Source: Pimelobacter simplex (GTDB lineage Bacteria; Actinomycetota; Actinomycetes; Propionibacteriales; Nocardioidaceae). Taken from it: a stretch of DNA of 64,000 bases. Every line of letters starts with the position of its first letter. The first letter of the stretch is position 1. Positions 31,922-40,240 of the stretch are shown here, piece after piece. The stretch lies in NCBI RefSeq assembly GCF_900114845.1, contig NZ_FOUK01000001.1, positions 784,479 through 848,478 of the forward strand, read 5' to 3'. The notes under the pieces are model-generated. The model made no database searches, was not told the origin of the DNA, and saw only the letters and a program-made list of their open reading frames with translations. A program made the position numbers and the translations under genes.

Positions 31922-32574
31922 CCACCCACCCCTACGCCGACTGGGACGCCGCCTACGTCCTCGGTGCGCTGTCGAGCAGCGAGCGCCGCGAGTACGAGGC
32001 GCACGTCGACGACTGCGCCCGTTGCGCGGCGGCGGTGGCGGAGGTCGGGATGCTGCCGGGACTGCTGCGGCTCGTCCCCGACGACGACGCGGCGGCGCTG
32101 CTCGCCGAGACGCCGGTGGACGTCGTCCCGGCTCCGGTCGGGGTGCCGGCGCGGCGCCCGGTGCGCCGCAGGGCCCTCGCCGGGGTGGCCGCGGCCGTGC
32201 TGCTGGCCGGCGGCGCGGTCACCGGGGTGGTCGTGGGCTCCCGCGAGCACGCGCCACCCGCGGGGCGGACCGTCGCGCTCGCCGGGGTCGCGGAGCGGCC
32301 GGTCCCGCTGCGGGCCACGGTCCGGCTGACCCCGACCGCGTGGGGCACGGCGATCGCGATGACCTGCACCTACACGGGGAGCTACGGCGACCGGTACCGC
32401 TACGCGCTCTACGTCGTGGACGACGCCGGGCAGCGCCAGCTCGTGTCCCGCTGGCAGGCCGGGCCCGGCGAGACCGCGCGGACGGCCGGCTCGACCGACC
32501 TCGCGCCGTCCGCCATCGAGCGGGTCGAGCTGCGCGCGGAGGACGGCACGGTGCTGCTGGCGGGAACCCCCTGA
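31918..32574 (+). CDS. Zinc-binding membrane anti-sigma factor (RslA-like)
   Basis: 218 aa. N-terminal zinc anti-sigma domain with H-x3-C-x2-C (H29, C33, C36 in HVDDCARC), one membrane helix at about 86-106, and an extracytoplasmic beta-rich domain related to anti-sigma K/C-terminal domains. Redox change at the Cys pair is known to release SigL from RslA. Translation is coupled to the sigma factor by a GTGA overlap. Confidence 0.9.
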   Translation: MTTHPYADWDAAYVLGALSSSERREYEAHVDDCARCAAAVAEVGMLPGLLRLVPDDDAAALLAETPVDVVPAPVGVPARRPVRRRALAGVAAAVLLAGGAVTGVVVGSREHAPPAGRTVALAGVAERPVPLRATVRLTPTAWGTAIAMTCTYTGSYGDRYRYALYVVDDAGQRQLVSRWQAGPGETARTAGSTDLAPSAIERVELRAEDGTVLLAGTP

Positions 32575-32579
32575 TCCGG

Positions 32580-32607
32580 TGAACCCCGGCGGGCCCGGCG
32601 CCGTGTC
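32580..32607 (+). promoter_or_regulatory. SigL-type ECF promoter of the lipoprotein gene
   Basis: TGAACC (32580-32585), 16-nt spacer, CGTGTC (32602-32607). Both hexamers and the spacer length are identical to the promoter at 31367-31394. It begins 6 nt after the anti-sigma stop and lies 29 nt before the lipoprotein ATG. Confidence 0.75.
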
Positions 32608-32636
32608 ACGGGTATCCACCGACCCGAGGAGTCCCG

Positions 32637-33179
32637 ATGAACAAGCCGGCCGCCGTCGCCCTTCCCCTGCTGTCCGTGGCGGTCCTCGCGCTGGGTGCCT
32701 GCGGCTCCGACGGCGGCGGCGGGAGCGGCGGCGCCGCCTCCCCGACCGCCGACTCGGGTGTCACGCTGCAGCTGGGGAGCACCGAGGCGGGCAAGGTCCT
32801 GGTCGACTCGGCCGGGCGGACCGTCTACTACTACGACAAGGACCAGCCGGGCGAGACCACCAGCGCGTGCACCGGTCCGTGCGTGGGGCTCTGGCCCGCC
32901 GTCCCGGCGCCGGCGAGCCCGACGCTGGGGGACGGCGTCCAGGGGAAGCTCGGCACGGTCAAGGGCGCGGACGGCGGCGACCAGCTCACCCTGGACGGTC
33001 ACCCGCTCTACACCTACGCCTCCGACAAGGAGGCCGGCGACGCCTACGGGCAGGGCTACGGCGGGATCTGGTGGGTGGTCGGGGCCGACGGCACCAAGAT
33101 GACCACGCCCGCCTCGCCGTCGAGCAGCGACAGCAGCGACGGTGGTGACAGCGGCGGCGGTGGCGGGTACGGCTACTGA
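32637..33179 (+). CDS. Secreted-repeat lipoprotein (SCO0930/COG4315 type)
   Basis: 180 aa. Lipobox LGAC (Cys22), a Gly/Ser linker, then two copies of the PF03640 lipoprotein repeat. The first is GKVLVDSAGRTVYYYDKD ... CTGPCVGLWP and the second LTLDGHPLYTYASDK ... GQGYGGIWWVV. The tail is Ser/Gly rich and ends GYGY. The family is thought to act in extracytoplasmic redox or electron transfer in Streptomyces, but no reaction is proven. Its SigL-type promoter marks it as a direct target of the adjacent sigma factor. Confidence 0.85.
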   Translation: MNKPAAVALPLLSVAVLALGACGSDGGGGSGGAASPTADSGVTLQLGSTEAGKVLVDSAGRTVYYYDKDQPGETTSACTGPCVGLWPAVPAPASPTLGDGVQGKLGTVKGADGGDQLTLDGHPLYTYASDKEAGDAYGQGYGGIWWVVGADGTKMTTPASPSSSDSSDGGDSGGGGGYGY

Positions 33180-33185
33180 CCCTGG

Positions 33186-33191
33186 GACAAT
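33186..33191 (+). promoter_or_regulatory. -10-like GACAAT for leaderless start at 33199
   Basis: GACAAT ends 7 nt before the GTG start of the enoyl-CoA hydratase gene. No ribosome-binding site is visible. Confidence 0.35.
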
Positions 33192-33198
33192 CGCCGGC

Positions 33199-33969
33199 GT
33201 GAGCGACCTGATCATCGACCGCGGGCGCCCGGGCGTCGTCGCGGTGGCCTTCAACCGTCCCGAGCGCCGCAACGCCTTCACCCAGGCGATGTACGCCCAG
33301 ATGCGCGAGCTGTGGCACGAGCTCGCCGACGACCGGTCGGTCCGGGTCGTGGTGCTGCGCGGCGAGGGCGGCAAGGCCTTCGCCGCGGGCAACGAGATCT
33401 CCGACTTCCTCGAGGCCGACGCCGTCGAGTACGAGACGTGGATCCGGGAGATGCTCGACGGCCTCTTGGCGCTGCCCCAGGTCACGATCGCCGCGATCGA
33501 CGGCGTCTGCGTCGGCGGCGGCCTCGCGGTCGCCACGAACGCCGACCTGCGGGTCGCGACGTCGTCGTCCCGCTTCGGCTACCCGATCGCCCGGACGCTC
33601 GGCAACGCGCTGTCCTCGCCGGTGCTCTACCGCTGCGCCGCCGTCTTCGGAGAGTCGCTCACCCGCGAGATGCTGCTGGCCTCGCGGCTGGTCACCGCCG
33701 ACCGCGCCTACGCCGCGGGCGCGCTCACCGCCGAGGTCCCCGACCGCGCGGCGCTCGACGCCGAGGTCGACGCCCTGGTCGACGGCATCCTCCAGGCCTC
33801 CCCGGTCACGCTGCGCGTCACCAAGCAGCAGCTGCGCCGCCGCGCCGCCATCACCGAGACCGCGCCGGCCGACGAGGAGCCGCTGCTGCGCGAGGTGTAC
33901 GGCGGGCCGGACTTCGCCGAGGGCGTGCGGGCGTTCCTGGCGAAGGAGAAGCCCGCGTTCGGGGGCTGA
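33199..33969 (+). CDS. Enoyl-CoA hydratase/isomerase family protein
   Basis: 256 aa crotonase-fold enzyme from GTG 33199 (SDLIIDRG). Seen: FNRPERRNAFTQAMY, oxyanion-hole segment FAAGNEISDFLE, IDGVCVGGGLAVATNADLR and RFGYPIARTLG. It hydrates or isomerises an acyl-CoA; the exact substrate is unknown because this superfamily also holds other reactions. The start follows a GACAAT by 7 nt, consistent with a leaderless mRNA. The 3' end abuts a decayed gene on the other strand. Confidence 0.88.
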   Translation: MSDLIIDRGRPGVVAVAFNRPERRNAFTQAMYAQMRELWHELADDRSVRVVVLRGEGGKAFAAGNEISDFLEADAVEYETWIREMLDGLLALPQVTIAAIDGVCVGGGLAVATNADLRVATSSSRFGYPIARTLGNALSSPVLYRCAAVFGESLTREMLLASRLVTADRAYAAGALTAEVPDRAALDAEVDALVDGILQASPVTLRVTKQQLRRRAAITETAPADEEPLLREVYGGPDFAEGVRAFLAKEKPAFGG

Positions 33970-33984
33970 CCCGCGCCGCCCGGG

Positions 33985-34346
33985 TGCGCACGAGCGTGGT
34001 GGAGCGGCGGACGTCGGCGTCGTGCTCGGCCGGCCCCGCGTGCCACGTGCGCGAGTCGGCTTCGATGACCACGCCGAGGTCGGGGTCGGCGAGGTCGACC
34101 CGGTAGGGGCCGATCTGGACCTGCGGGCGGGCAGCCGGTCCGCGGATCTCGCCGCAGACCGCGCGCAGGCACGACGCGAACGGGTTGGCGGCCCGGCAAT
34201 CGGCCGCGTGCGCGACGCGCAGCGCGCGGGTGCGGCCCGTGCGGGACGAGCGGGCGGCGGACCGCTCGGGCGCCGGAACGCCGCCGGAGAGTCGCGGCGT
34301 CGACGATCTCGCGGTCGTCGAGCGCGACGACCCCGGGTGCTTCCAC
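33985..34346 (-). pseudogene. Decayed DUF559 (Vsr-like fold) gene remnant
   Basis: Two frames must be joined to read a DUF559 C-terminal part. The first frame gives APGVVALDDREIVDAATLRRR from 34346. After a shift near 34285-34300 the second gives RVAHAADCRAANPFASCLRA, then QVQIGPYRVDLADPDLG and VVIEADSRTWHAGPAEHDAD. The nuclease-fold Asp and the E-x-D pair are thus still readable, but the N-terminal winged helix and the terminal helix are missing and the frame is broken. It is the same family as the intact gene at 47516-48541. It lies between convergent genes. Confidence 0.7.
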
Positions 34347-34353
34347 CGCCCGC

Positions 34354-35370
34354 TCAGAGCGGCCGGAGTGCCTCCGCCAGCGCCGCGACCTGGTCGAGCG
34401 GCGGGTCGTAGCCGGGGAAGTAGCAGCACACCCGCGTCACTCCCGGTACGTCGCCGAAGCGCCGGCCGATCTCGGCCGCGCACTCCTCGGGCGTGCCGGT
34501 GACCGCGAGCGTGGCGAGCATCCGGTCGTCGACCAGCGCGGTCATCGCGGCGACGTCGCCGGTCTTGGAGAGCCGGTTGAGCTCGGGCTGGAGGTCGCTC
34601 CAGCCCTCGACGTCGAGCACCGGCCGGTACGCCGGCGTGGACCCGTAGAACGCCAGGAGTCCGCGCACACCCGCACGGGCGGCGGTGAGCTCGGCGTCGG
34701 TGCGGCCCATCGCGACGATCGCCTGCGGGTGCACCGCCAGGTCGCCGGGGGAGCGGCCGGACGCGGCGAGCCCGTCGGCGACGGCGGGCAGGGTCCGCTC
34801 GCGGAAGTGGCGGTGGCTGTGGAAGGGCATCACGAGCAGGCCGTCGGCGACCTCGGCGGCGGTCCGGGTCATCAGGGGGCCGAGCGCGCCGAGCAGGACG
34901 GGCGGCGGGCCGAAGGGGTTGGGGCCGGGCACGAAGGTGGGCGGCATCAGGGTGTGGGTGGTGTGCTCGCCGCGGAAGTCGAGGCGCTCCCCGGACTGCC
35001 ACGAGTGCAGGATCGCGCGCACCGCGGCCACGATCTCGCGCATCCGCGCGGCGGGTGGCGACCAGCGGGCGCCGTACCTCTTCTCGATGTGGGGTCGGAT
35101 CTGCGAGCCGAGGCCGAGCCGGAACCGGCCGCCGGACATCAGCTGCAGGTCCCACGCGGTGTGCGCGAGGTGCATCGGCGAGCGCGGCATGGCGATCGCG
35201 ACGTTGGTCATCAGGTCGGCGTCGACCTCGCCGGCGACGGCGGCCAGGGGCAGGAAGACGTCGTGCGGACCCTCGAAGGTGAACAGGCCGGCGGCCCCGG
35301 TGGCGGCGAGGGCGCGGGCGCGCTCGCGGGCCTGGTCGGGGCGTCCGTCGAGCTGGAGGTCGAGCAGCAC
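34354..35370 (-). CDS. F420-dependent LLM-class oxidoreductase
   Basis: 338 aa (beta/alpha)8 flavin-dependent protein of the luciferase-like family. Seen: GLFTFEGPHDVFLPLAAVAG, MSGGRFRLGLGSQIRPHIEKRYG and LLGALGPLMTRTAAEVADGLL. These features fit the TIGR03617 F420-type group of actinobacteria. Substrate unknown. Monocistronic; its 3' end is 8 bp from the decayed DUF559 gene. Confidence 0.85.
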   Translation of the reverse strand: MLLDLQLDGRPDQARERARALAATGAAGLFTFEGPHDVFLPLAAVAGEVDADLMTNVAIAMPRSPMHLAHTAWDLQLMSGGRFRLGLGSQIRPHIEKRYGARWSPPAARMREIVAAVRAILHSWQSGERLDFRGEHTTHTLMPPTFVPGPNPFGPPPVLLGALGPLMTRTAAEVADGLLVMPFHSHRHFRERTLPAVADGLAASGRSPGDLAVHPQAIVAMGRTDAELTAARAGVRGLLAFYGSTPAYRPVLDVEGWSDLQPELNRLSKTGDVAAMTALVDDRMLATLAVTGTPEECAAEIGRRFGDVPGVTRVCCYFPGYDPPLDQVAALAEALRPL

Positions 35371-35419
35371 AGGCTCATCCCAGCAGATCCGGGGCCGGCG
35401 CGGGGCCGGTCCGGCCGAC

Positions 35420-35842
35420 TCAGCCGGTGTTGACGATGTAGACGTCGCAGGGCGCGTGGTGCGCCACGGCCGCCGGGACGCTGCCGAGCACCCGGGCGAT
35501 GCCCTGCATGCGACGGTTGCCGACGACGATCAGCGAGGCGTCGAGCCGGTCGGCCTCGGCGAGCAGGACGTCGGCGGGCCGGCCCTGCACGGCCGAGCTC
35601 GTCACGCCCGGCACGACCTCGGCGAGACGACCGGCGACCCGGGCGGCGATGTCCGCGCTCTCGCGCGCGATCGACACCTCGTGCGTGCCGTCGGCGACGC
35701 TGATCTCGGCGGCCTGGTCCCGGACGTAGGCGCAGACCACGTGCAGGCCCGCCCCGGTCGCGGCAGCCAGCCGGGCCGCGGTGTCGGCGGCCCGCTCGGC
35801 CCGCTCGTTGCCGTCGACGCCGACGACGATCAGCTCGGGCAT
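35420..35842 (-). CDS. Universal stress protein (UspA family)
   Basis: 140 aa single Usp domain from ATG 35842, which has a strong GGAGGAG ribosome-binding site. N-terminal LIVVGVDGNERAERAA and C-terminal VVGNRRMQGIARVLGSVPAAVAHHA follow the ATP-binding G-x2-G-x9-G pattern with slight change (the first Gly block reads GNRRMQG). Cytosolic stress protein, likely nucleotide-binding. It is downstream of the MFS gene on the same strand, separated by an AT-rich 57 bp gap that holds an inverted repeat. Confidence 0.88.
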   Translation of the reverse strand: MPELIVVGVDGNERAERAADTAARLAAATGAGLHVVCAYVRDQAAEISVADGTHEVSIARESADIAARVAGRLAEVVPGVTSSAVQGRPADVLLAEADRLDASLIVVGNRRMQGIARVLGSVPAAVAHHAPCDVYIVNTG

Positions 35843-35885
35843 GTCTCCTCCTGGGGGCCGGGCAGGCCGGTCACCTGCACACTCC

Positions 35886-35901
35886 AATCATTCTATTGAT
35901 T
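35886..35901. promoter_or_regulatory. AT-rich inverted repeat AATCA-N6-TGATT
   Basis: Perfect 5-bp arms in an unusually AT-rich patch overlapping the end of the MFS gene and upstream of uspA. Candidate operator or promoter for uspA. Confidence 0.3.
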
Positions 35902-37309
35902 ATGATGGATTGTGCAAGGCGATCGAGGGGAGCACCGGAGCGGGACGCCGGTCCGCCGCCGCGCCGACGGCGGCCACCACGCACAGCGCGGCCATGGTGA
36001 GGCAGACCGCGACGAAGCCGGCCTCCCCGCCGCCGTACGCCGCGAGGAGCGCGATCGCCGCCGCGGCGCCGGTCGAGAACGCCAGGTAGCGCAGGAGCTG
36101 GTTGAACGCCATCGCGCTCCCGGTCTCCTCGGCGGGGACGTTGGGCACGATCAGCATCGCCATCGACGAGAAGGTCAGGCCGCCGCCGAGCCCGCCCAAC
36201 GCCATCGCCAGCAGGGCCTGCCAGAGCGCGTCGTGGCGCCAGGCCAGCAGCACCGAGGCCGAGCCGAAGACGAGGCAGCCGGCCGGCAGCAGGAGGCCGG
36301 TGCCGACCCGGCGGGCCAGGTACATCGCGACCCGGTTGGCCGCGATGCTGGCGACGGCGTAGGGGACCAGGACCAGGCCGCTGACGGCGAGCCCGGCGTC
36401 GAGGCCGAAGCCGCCGGACCCGTCGGACTGGACGAGCAGCACGACCATCGAGAACAGGCCGTAGAGGCTGATCCCGATCGCCACCGTGACCGCGTTCGGC
36501 GTGCGGACCCCGGCACGCAGCGCGAGGCTCAGGTCGACCAGCGGCTGCCGGCCGCGCCGGGTGCGCCGCCCGCTCCAGGCGACCCAGGCCCCGATGAGGA
36601 GCAGGCCGCCGAGCCCGGTGCCGAGCGTGCGGGGCGTGGTCCAGCCCCAGTGCTCGCCCTGGCTGACGCCGAGCAGGAAGCCGAGTGTCCCCGTGCACAG
36701 CAGCAGAGCGCCGACGACGTCGACGGGCTGGACGCCGTCGTCCCGGGCGGGCGGGAGGTGGCGCAGCGTCAGCAGCGCGGTCGCCGCGACCAGGAGGGCG
36801 CCGAACGCGTAGGCGCCGCTGATCCCGAAGTGTGCAGCGACGAGGGTCGAGACCGGGTAGCCGAGACCCGCGCTGCACACCGTCGCGACCGACAGCAGGG
36901 CCAGCCGGGAGAGCAGCTCCTGGCCCGACCACAGGTCGCGCGCGACGGCGAACGCGAGCGGCGTCAGCGCCATGCCGACGCCCTGGAGGGCGCGGCCGAG
37001 CACCATCGTCCCGATGCCGAGCGGCAGCGCGGCGAGCACCGTGCCGGCGAGGACGACGCCGAGCCCTCCGATCACCACTGGCCGGCGGAGCCGTCCGGTG
37101 CCGAGCCGCCCGAGCACCGGTGTGACCACCGCGCCCGCGAGGAGCGCGATCGTCAGCACCCACTGCGCGGTGCTCAGCGGCACGCCCTGCTCGGCCGCGA
37201 TCGCCGGGACCAACGGGGCTCCGAGGCTGCTCACGACACCGGTGACGACCGTGATCGCCGCCAGGGTCGCGAACTGGACTCGGGACCCCGGGACGGTCGG
37301 TGCAGGCAC
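35900..37309 (-). CDS. MFS transporter, drug-exporter (DHA2/EmrB-like) type
   Basis: 469 aa, about 14 membrane helices. Motif A-like region GRLGTGRLRRPVVIGG lies between helices 2 and 3, and the antiporter motif C-like GRALQGVGMALTPLAF follows. GTG start at 37309. It would export small hydrophobic molecules with proton exchange; substrate unknown. Its 3' end lies in the AT-rich gap before uspA. It is separated by 11 bp from korB, which is on the same strand upstream. Confidence 0.87.
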   Translation of the reverse strand: MPAPTVPGSRVQFATLAAITVVTGVVSSLGAPLVPAIAAEQGVPLSTAQWVLTIALLAGAVVTPVLGRLGTGRLRRPVVIGGLGVVLAGTVLAALPLGIGTMVLGRALQGVGMALTPLAFAVARDLWSGQELLSRLALLSVATVCSAGLGYPVSTLVAAHFGISGAYAFGALLVAATALLTLRHLPPARDDGVQPVDVVGALLLCTGTLGFLLGVSQGEHWGWTTPRTLGTGLGGLLLIGAWVAWSGRRTRRGRQPLVDLSLALRAGVRTPNAVTVAIGISLYGLFSMVVLLVQSDGSGGFGLDAGLAVSGLVLVPYAVASIAANRVAMYLARRVGTGLLLPAGCLVFGSASVLLAWRHDALWQALLAMALGGLGGGLTFSSMAMLIVPNVPAEETGSAMAFNQLLRYLAFSTGAAAAIALLAAYGGGEAGFVAVCLTMAALCVVAAVGAAADRRPAPVLPSIALHNPS

Positions 37310-37320
37310 GCCTGATGTTC

Positions 37321-38283
37321 TCAGGCGCGCTCCTCGGCCACCGACCAGGTGTCTCCGCTGTCGAGAAGGGCCTGCAGGTCGCCCGGTCCGGCCGCGGCGA
37401 GCGCGTCGGCGACCTGGGCACGGGCCTGGTCGTCGTACGTCGGGCGGTCGACCTGGCGGAAGATGCCGACCGGGACGGGGGAGTCCGGGTCGCCGTCGAG
37501 GCGGGAGATGGCGAACTGGCGGGTGGGGTTGGCCTCGGTGGGGTCGTGGGTCCAGGTCTGTCCGTCGACGGTGACCTCGAGGCCGGGCTCGAGCCGGAGC
37601 AGCTGGTCGGCGGCGTCAGGGCCCTTGAGGCCCTCGAACGCCCCGTCGTTGAAGATCGGGCAGTTCTGGTAGATCTCGACCAGCGAGGTGCCGCGGTGGG
37701 CGGCGGCCGCGGCGAGGACGGCGGTGAGGTGCTTGCGGTCGCAGTCGATGGTGCGCGCCACGAACGACGCCTCGGCGCCCAGGGCCAGCGAGACCGGGTT
37801 GAACGGGTGGTCGATCGAGCCCACCGGGGTGGACTTGGTGACCTTGCCGGTCTCGGACGTGGGGGAGTACTGCCCCTTGGTCAGGCCGTAGATCCGGTTG
37901 TTGAACAGCAGGATCGTCATGTTCACGTTGCGGCGCAGCGCGTGGATGAGGTGGTTGCCACCGATGGAGAGGGCGTCGCCGTCGCCGGTGACGACCCAGA
38001 CGTTGAGGTCCTCGCGGGCGGTGGCGATGCCGGTGGCGATCGAGGGTGCGCGGCCGTGGATGGAGTGCATCCCGTAGGTGTCGAGGTAGTACGGGAACCG
38101 CGAGCTGCACCCGATGCCGGAGACGAAGACGATGTTCTCGCGGCGCAGGCCCAGGTCCGGCAGGAACGACTGCACGGCCTTGAGGACGGCGTAGTCACCG
38201 CAGCCGGGGCACCAGCGGACCTCCTGGTCGCTGGAGAAGTCCTTGGCGGTGAGGGCCGGCGCGGGCAGGTCGACGGTGGTCAT
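37321..38283 (-). CDS. korB: 2-oxoacid:ferredoxin oxidoreductase beta subunit
   Basis: 320 aa thiamine-diphosphate subunit. N-terminal CPGCG (C25, C28) is the Fe-S ligand region; VSGIGCSSRFPYYLDTYGMHSIHG and GDGDALSIGGNHLIHALRRN form the ThDP/Mg site. With the alpha subunit it oxidatively decarboxylates 2-oxoglutarate (or pyruvate) with ferredoxin to the CoA ester, the KorAB type of actinobacteria. The start overlaps the korA stop by ATGA. Confidence 0.93.
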   Translation of the reverse strand: MTTVDLPAPALTAKDFSSDQEVRWCPGCGDYAVLKAVQSFLPDLGLRRENIVFVSGIGCSSRFPYYLDTYGMHSIHGRAPSIATGIATAREDLNVWVVTGDGDALSIGGNHLIHALRRNVNMTILLFNNRIYGLTKGQYSPTSETGKVTKSTPVGSIDHPFNPVSLALGAEASFVARTIDCDRKHLTAVLAAAAAHRGTSLVEIYQNCPIFNDGAFEGLKGPDAADQLLRLEPGLEVTVDGQTWTHDPTEANPTRQFAISRLDGDPDSPVPVGIFRQVDRPTYDDQARAQVADALAAAGPGDLQALLDSGDTWSVAEERA

Positions 38284-40169
38284 GCGAGAGCCTCCGCGGT
38301 GCGGGTGACGTGGGTGAGCAGGTCGTGGGCCAGTGCCTCGGCGCCGAACGGCAGGCCGCGCACCGTGGTGATCGGGCGGACGTCGACGAGGTACTCCGCG
38401 CGCAGCAGGCGGGAGAGCTGGCCGAGGTTCATCTCCGGGCACACGACGCGGTCGTAGCGGCGCAGGATCGCGCCGAGGTCGTTCGGCAGCGGGTTGACGT
38501 GGCGCAGGTGCACCTGGGCGATCGGGTGACCCGCGGCGCGGACCCGGCGGCACGCGGCGCCGATCGGGCCGTACGTCGAGCCCCACCCGATGACCAGGAC
38601 GTCCGCCTGGCCCGACGGGTCGTCGACCTCGAGCGGCGGCAGCGAGTCGGCGATCCGCTGCACCTTCTCGGCGCGGATGCGCACCATGCGGTCGTGGTTG
38701 GCCGGGTCGTAGGAGATGTTGCCGTGGCCCTCGCCCTTCTCGAGACCGCCGATGCGGTGCTCGAGACCCGCGGTGCCGGGGATCGCCCACGGACGCGCGA
38801 GCGTCTCCTCGTCGCGCAGGTAGGGCCAGAACTCCTCGACCGGCTCGCCCTTCGCGTTGGTCGTGGAGTGGTTGGGCGCGGTGGCGAAGCCGGGCTCGAT
38901 GGCCGGCAGGTCGGCGACCGACGGGATCGCCCAGGGCTCGGAGCCGTTGGCGAGGTAGCCGTCGGAGAGCAGCATCACCGGCGTCCGGTAGGTGATCGCG
39001 ATCCGGGCGGCCTCGACCGCGGCGGCGAAGCAGTCGCCGGGTGACTGCGGTGCGATGACGGGCATCGGCGCCTCGCCGTTGCGGCCGTACATCGCCTGCA
39101 GCAGGTCGGACTGCTCGGTCTTGGTGGGCAGCCCGGTCGACGGGCCGCCGCGCTGGACGTCGACGACGACCAGCGGCAGCTCGGTCATCACGGCCAGGCC
39201 CATCGCCTCGGACTTCAGCGCGACGCCCGGACCGGAGGTCGCGGTGACGCCGAGGGTCCCGGCGAACGAGGCGCCCACGGCCGCGCCGATCGCGGCGATC
39301 TCGTCCTCGGCCTGGAACGTGGTGACGCCGAACCGCTTGTGCTTCGACAGCTCGTGGAGGATGTCGGAGGCCGGGGTGATCGGGTAGGCGCCCATCAGCA
39401 CGGGCAGGCCGCTCAGCCGGCCGGCGGCGACGAGGCCGTACGACAGCGCGGTGTTGCCGGTGATGTTGCGGTAGCGGCCCGGCGCGGCGGGGGCCGGCTT
39501 CACGACGTACGACACGGCGAAGGTCTCGGTGGTCTCACCGAAGTTCCAGCCGGCGCGGAGGGCGGCGACGTTGGCGTCGCGGATGGTCGGCTTCGTGGCG
39601 AACTTGTGCGCGAGGTAGGTCTCGGTGCCGGCCACGTCGCGCCCGTAGAGCCAGGAGACGAGGCCGAGCGCGAACATGTTCTTCGAGCGGGCGGCGTCCT
39701 TGCGGGAGAGGCCGAACTCCTTGACCGCCTCGACCGTCATCCCGGTCAGGTCGACGGCGTGGACCGCGAAGTCGGCGAGCGTCTCGTCCTCGAGCGGGTT
39801 CGCGGCGTAGCCGACCTTGGTCAGGTTGCGAGCAGTGAAGTCGTGGGTGTCCACGATGACCGTCGCGCCCTTGGGCAGGTCGCCGGTGTTGGCCTTGAGC
39901 GCCGCGGGGTTCATCGCGACGAGGACGTCGGGACGGTCGCCCGGCGTGAGGATGTCGTAGCTCGCGAAGTGCAGCTGGAAGCTGCTGACGCCCGGGATCG
40001 TGCCCTGCGGTGCGCGGATCTCGGCGGGGAAGTTGGGGAGCGTCGAGAGGTCGTTGCCGAAGACGGCGGCTTCCTGGGTGAAGCGGTCGCCGGTCAGCTG
40101 CATGCCGTCGCCGGAGTCGCCCGCGAAGCGGATGACGACCCGGTCGAGCTCGGTCACGGGGTGAGACAC
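38280..40169 (-). CDS. korA: 2-oxoacid:ferredoxin oxidoreductase alpha subunit with fused gamma domain
   Basis: 629 aa. N-terminal gamma domain (IRFAGDSGDGMQLTGDRF, residues 8-25, to about 190), then the pyrimidine-binding domain (MGAYPITPASDILHELSKHK) and the C-terminal transketolase-like domain (VLVIGWGSTYGPIGAA). Gamma-alpha fusion and a separate beta gene are typical of KorAB. It supplies low-potential ferredoxin electrons and a heme-free alternative to 2-oxoglutarate dehydrogenase. Upstream is a 71-bp AT-rich divergent region shared with the SDR gene. Confidence 0.93.
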   Translation of the reverse strand: MSHPVTELDRVVIRFAGDSGDGMQLTGDRFTQEAAVFGNDLSTLPNFPAEIRAPQGTIPGVSSFQLHFASYDILTPGDRPDVLVAMNPAALKANTGDLPKGATVIVDTHDFTARNLTKVGYAANPLEDETLADFAVHAVDLTGMTVEAVKEFGLSRKDAARSKNMFALGLVSWLYGRDVAGTETYLAHKFATKPTIRDANVAALRAGWNFGETTETFAVSYVVKPAPAAPGRYRNITGNTALSYGLVAAGRLSGLPVLMGAYPITPASDILHELSKHKRFGVTTFQAEDEIAAIGAAVGASFAGTLGVTATSGPGVALKSEAMGLAVMTELPLVVVDVQRGGPSTGLPTKTEQSDLLQAMYGRNGEAPMPVIAPQSPGDCFAAAVEAARIAITYRTPVMLLSDGYLANGSEPWAIPSVADLPAIEPGFATAPNHSTTNAKGEPVEEFWPYLRDEETLARPWAIPGTAGLEHRIGGLEKGEGHGNISYDPANHDRMVRIRAEKVQRIADSLPPLEVDDPSGQADVLVIGWGSTYGPIGAACRRVRAAGHPIAQVHLRHVNPLPNDLGAILRRYDRVVCPEMNLGQLSRLLRAEYLVDVRPITTVRGLPFGAEALAHDLLTHVTRTAEALA

Positions 40170-40240
40170 GGTGCTCCTATCTCTGATAATGATTCCAATG
40201 TAATGTCGCCTCGAAAGGGTGTCAATCGAGGAGAAGTCCC

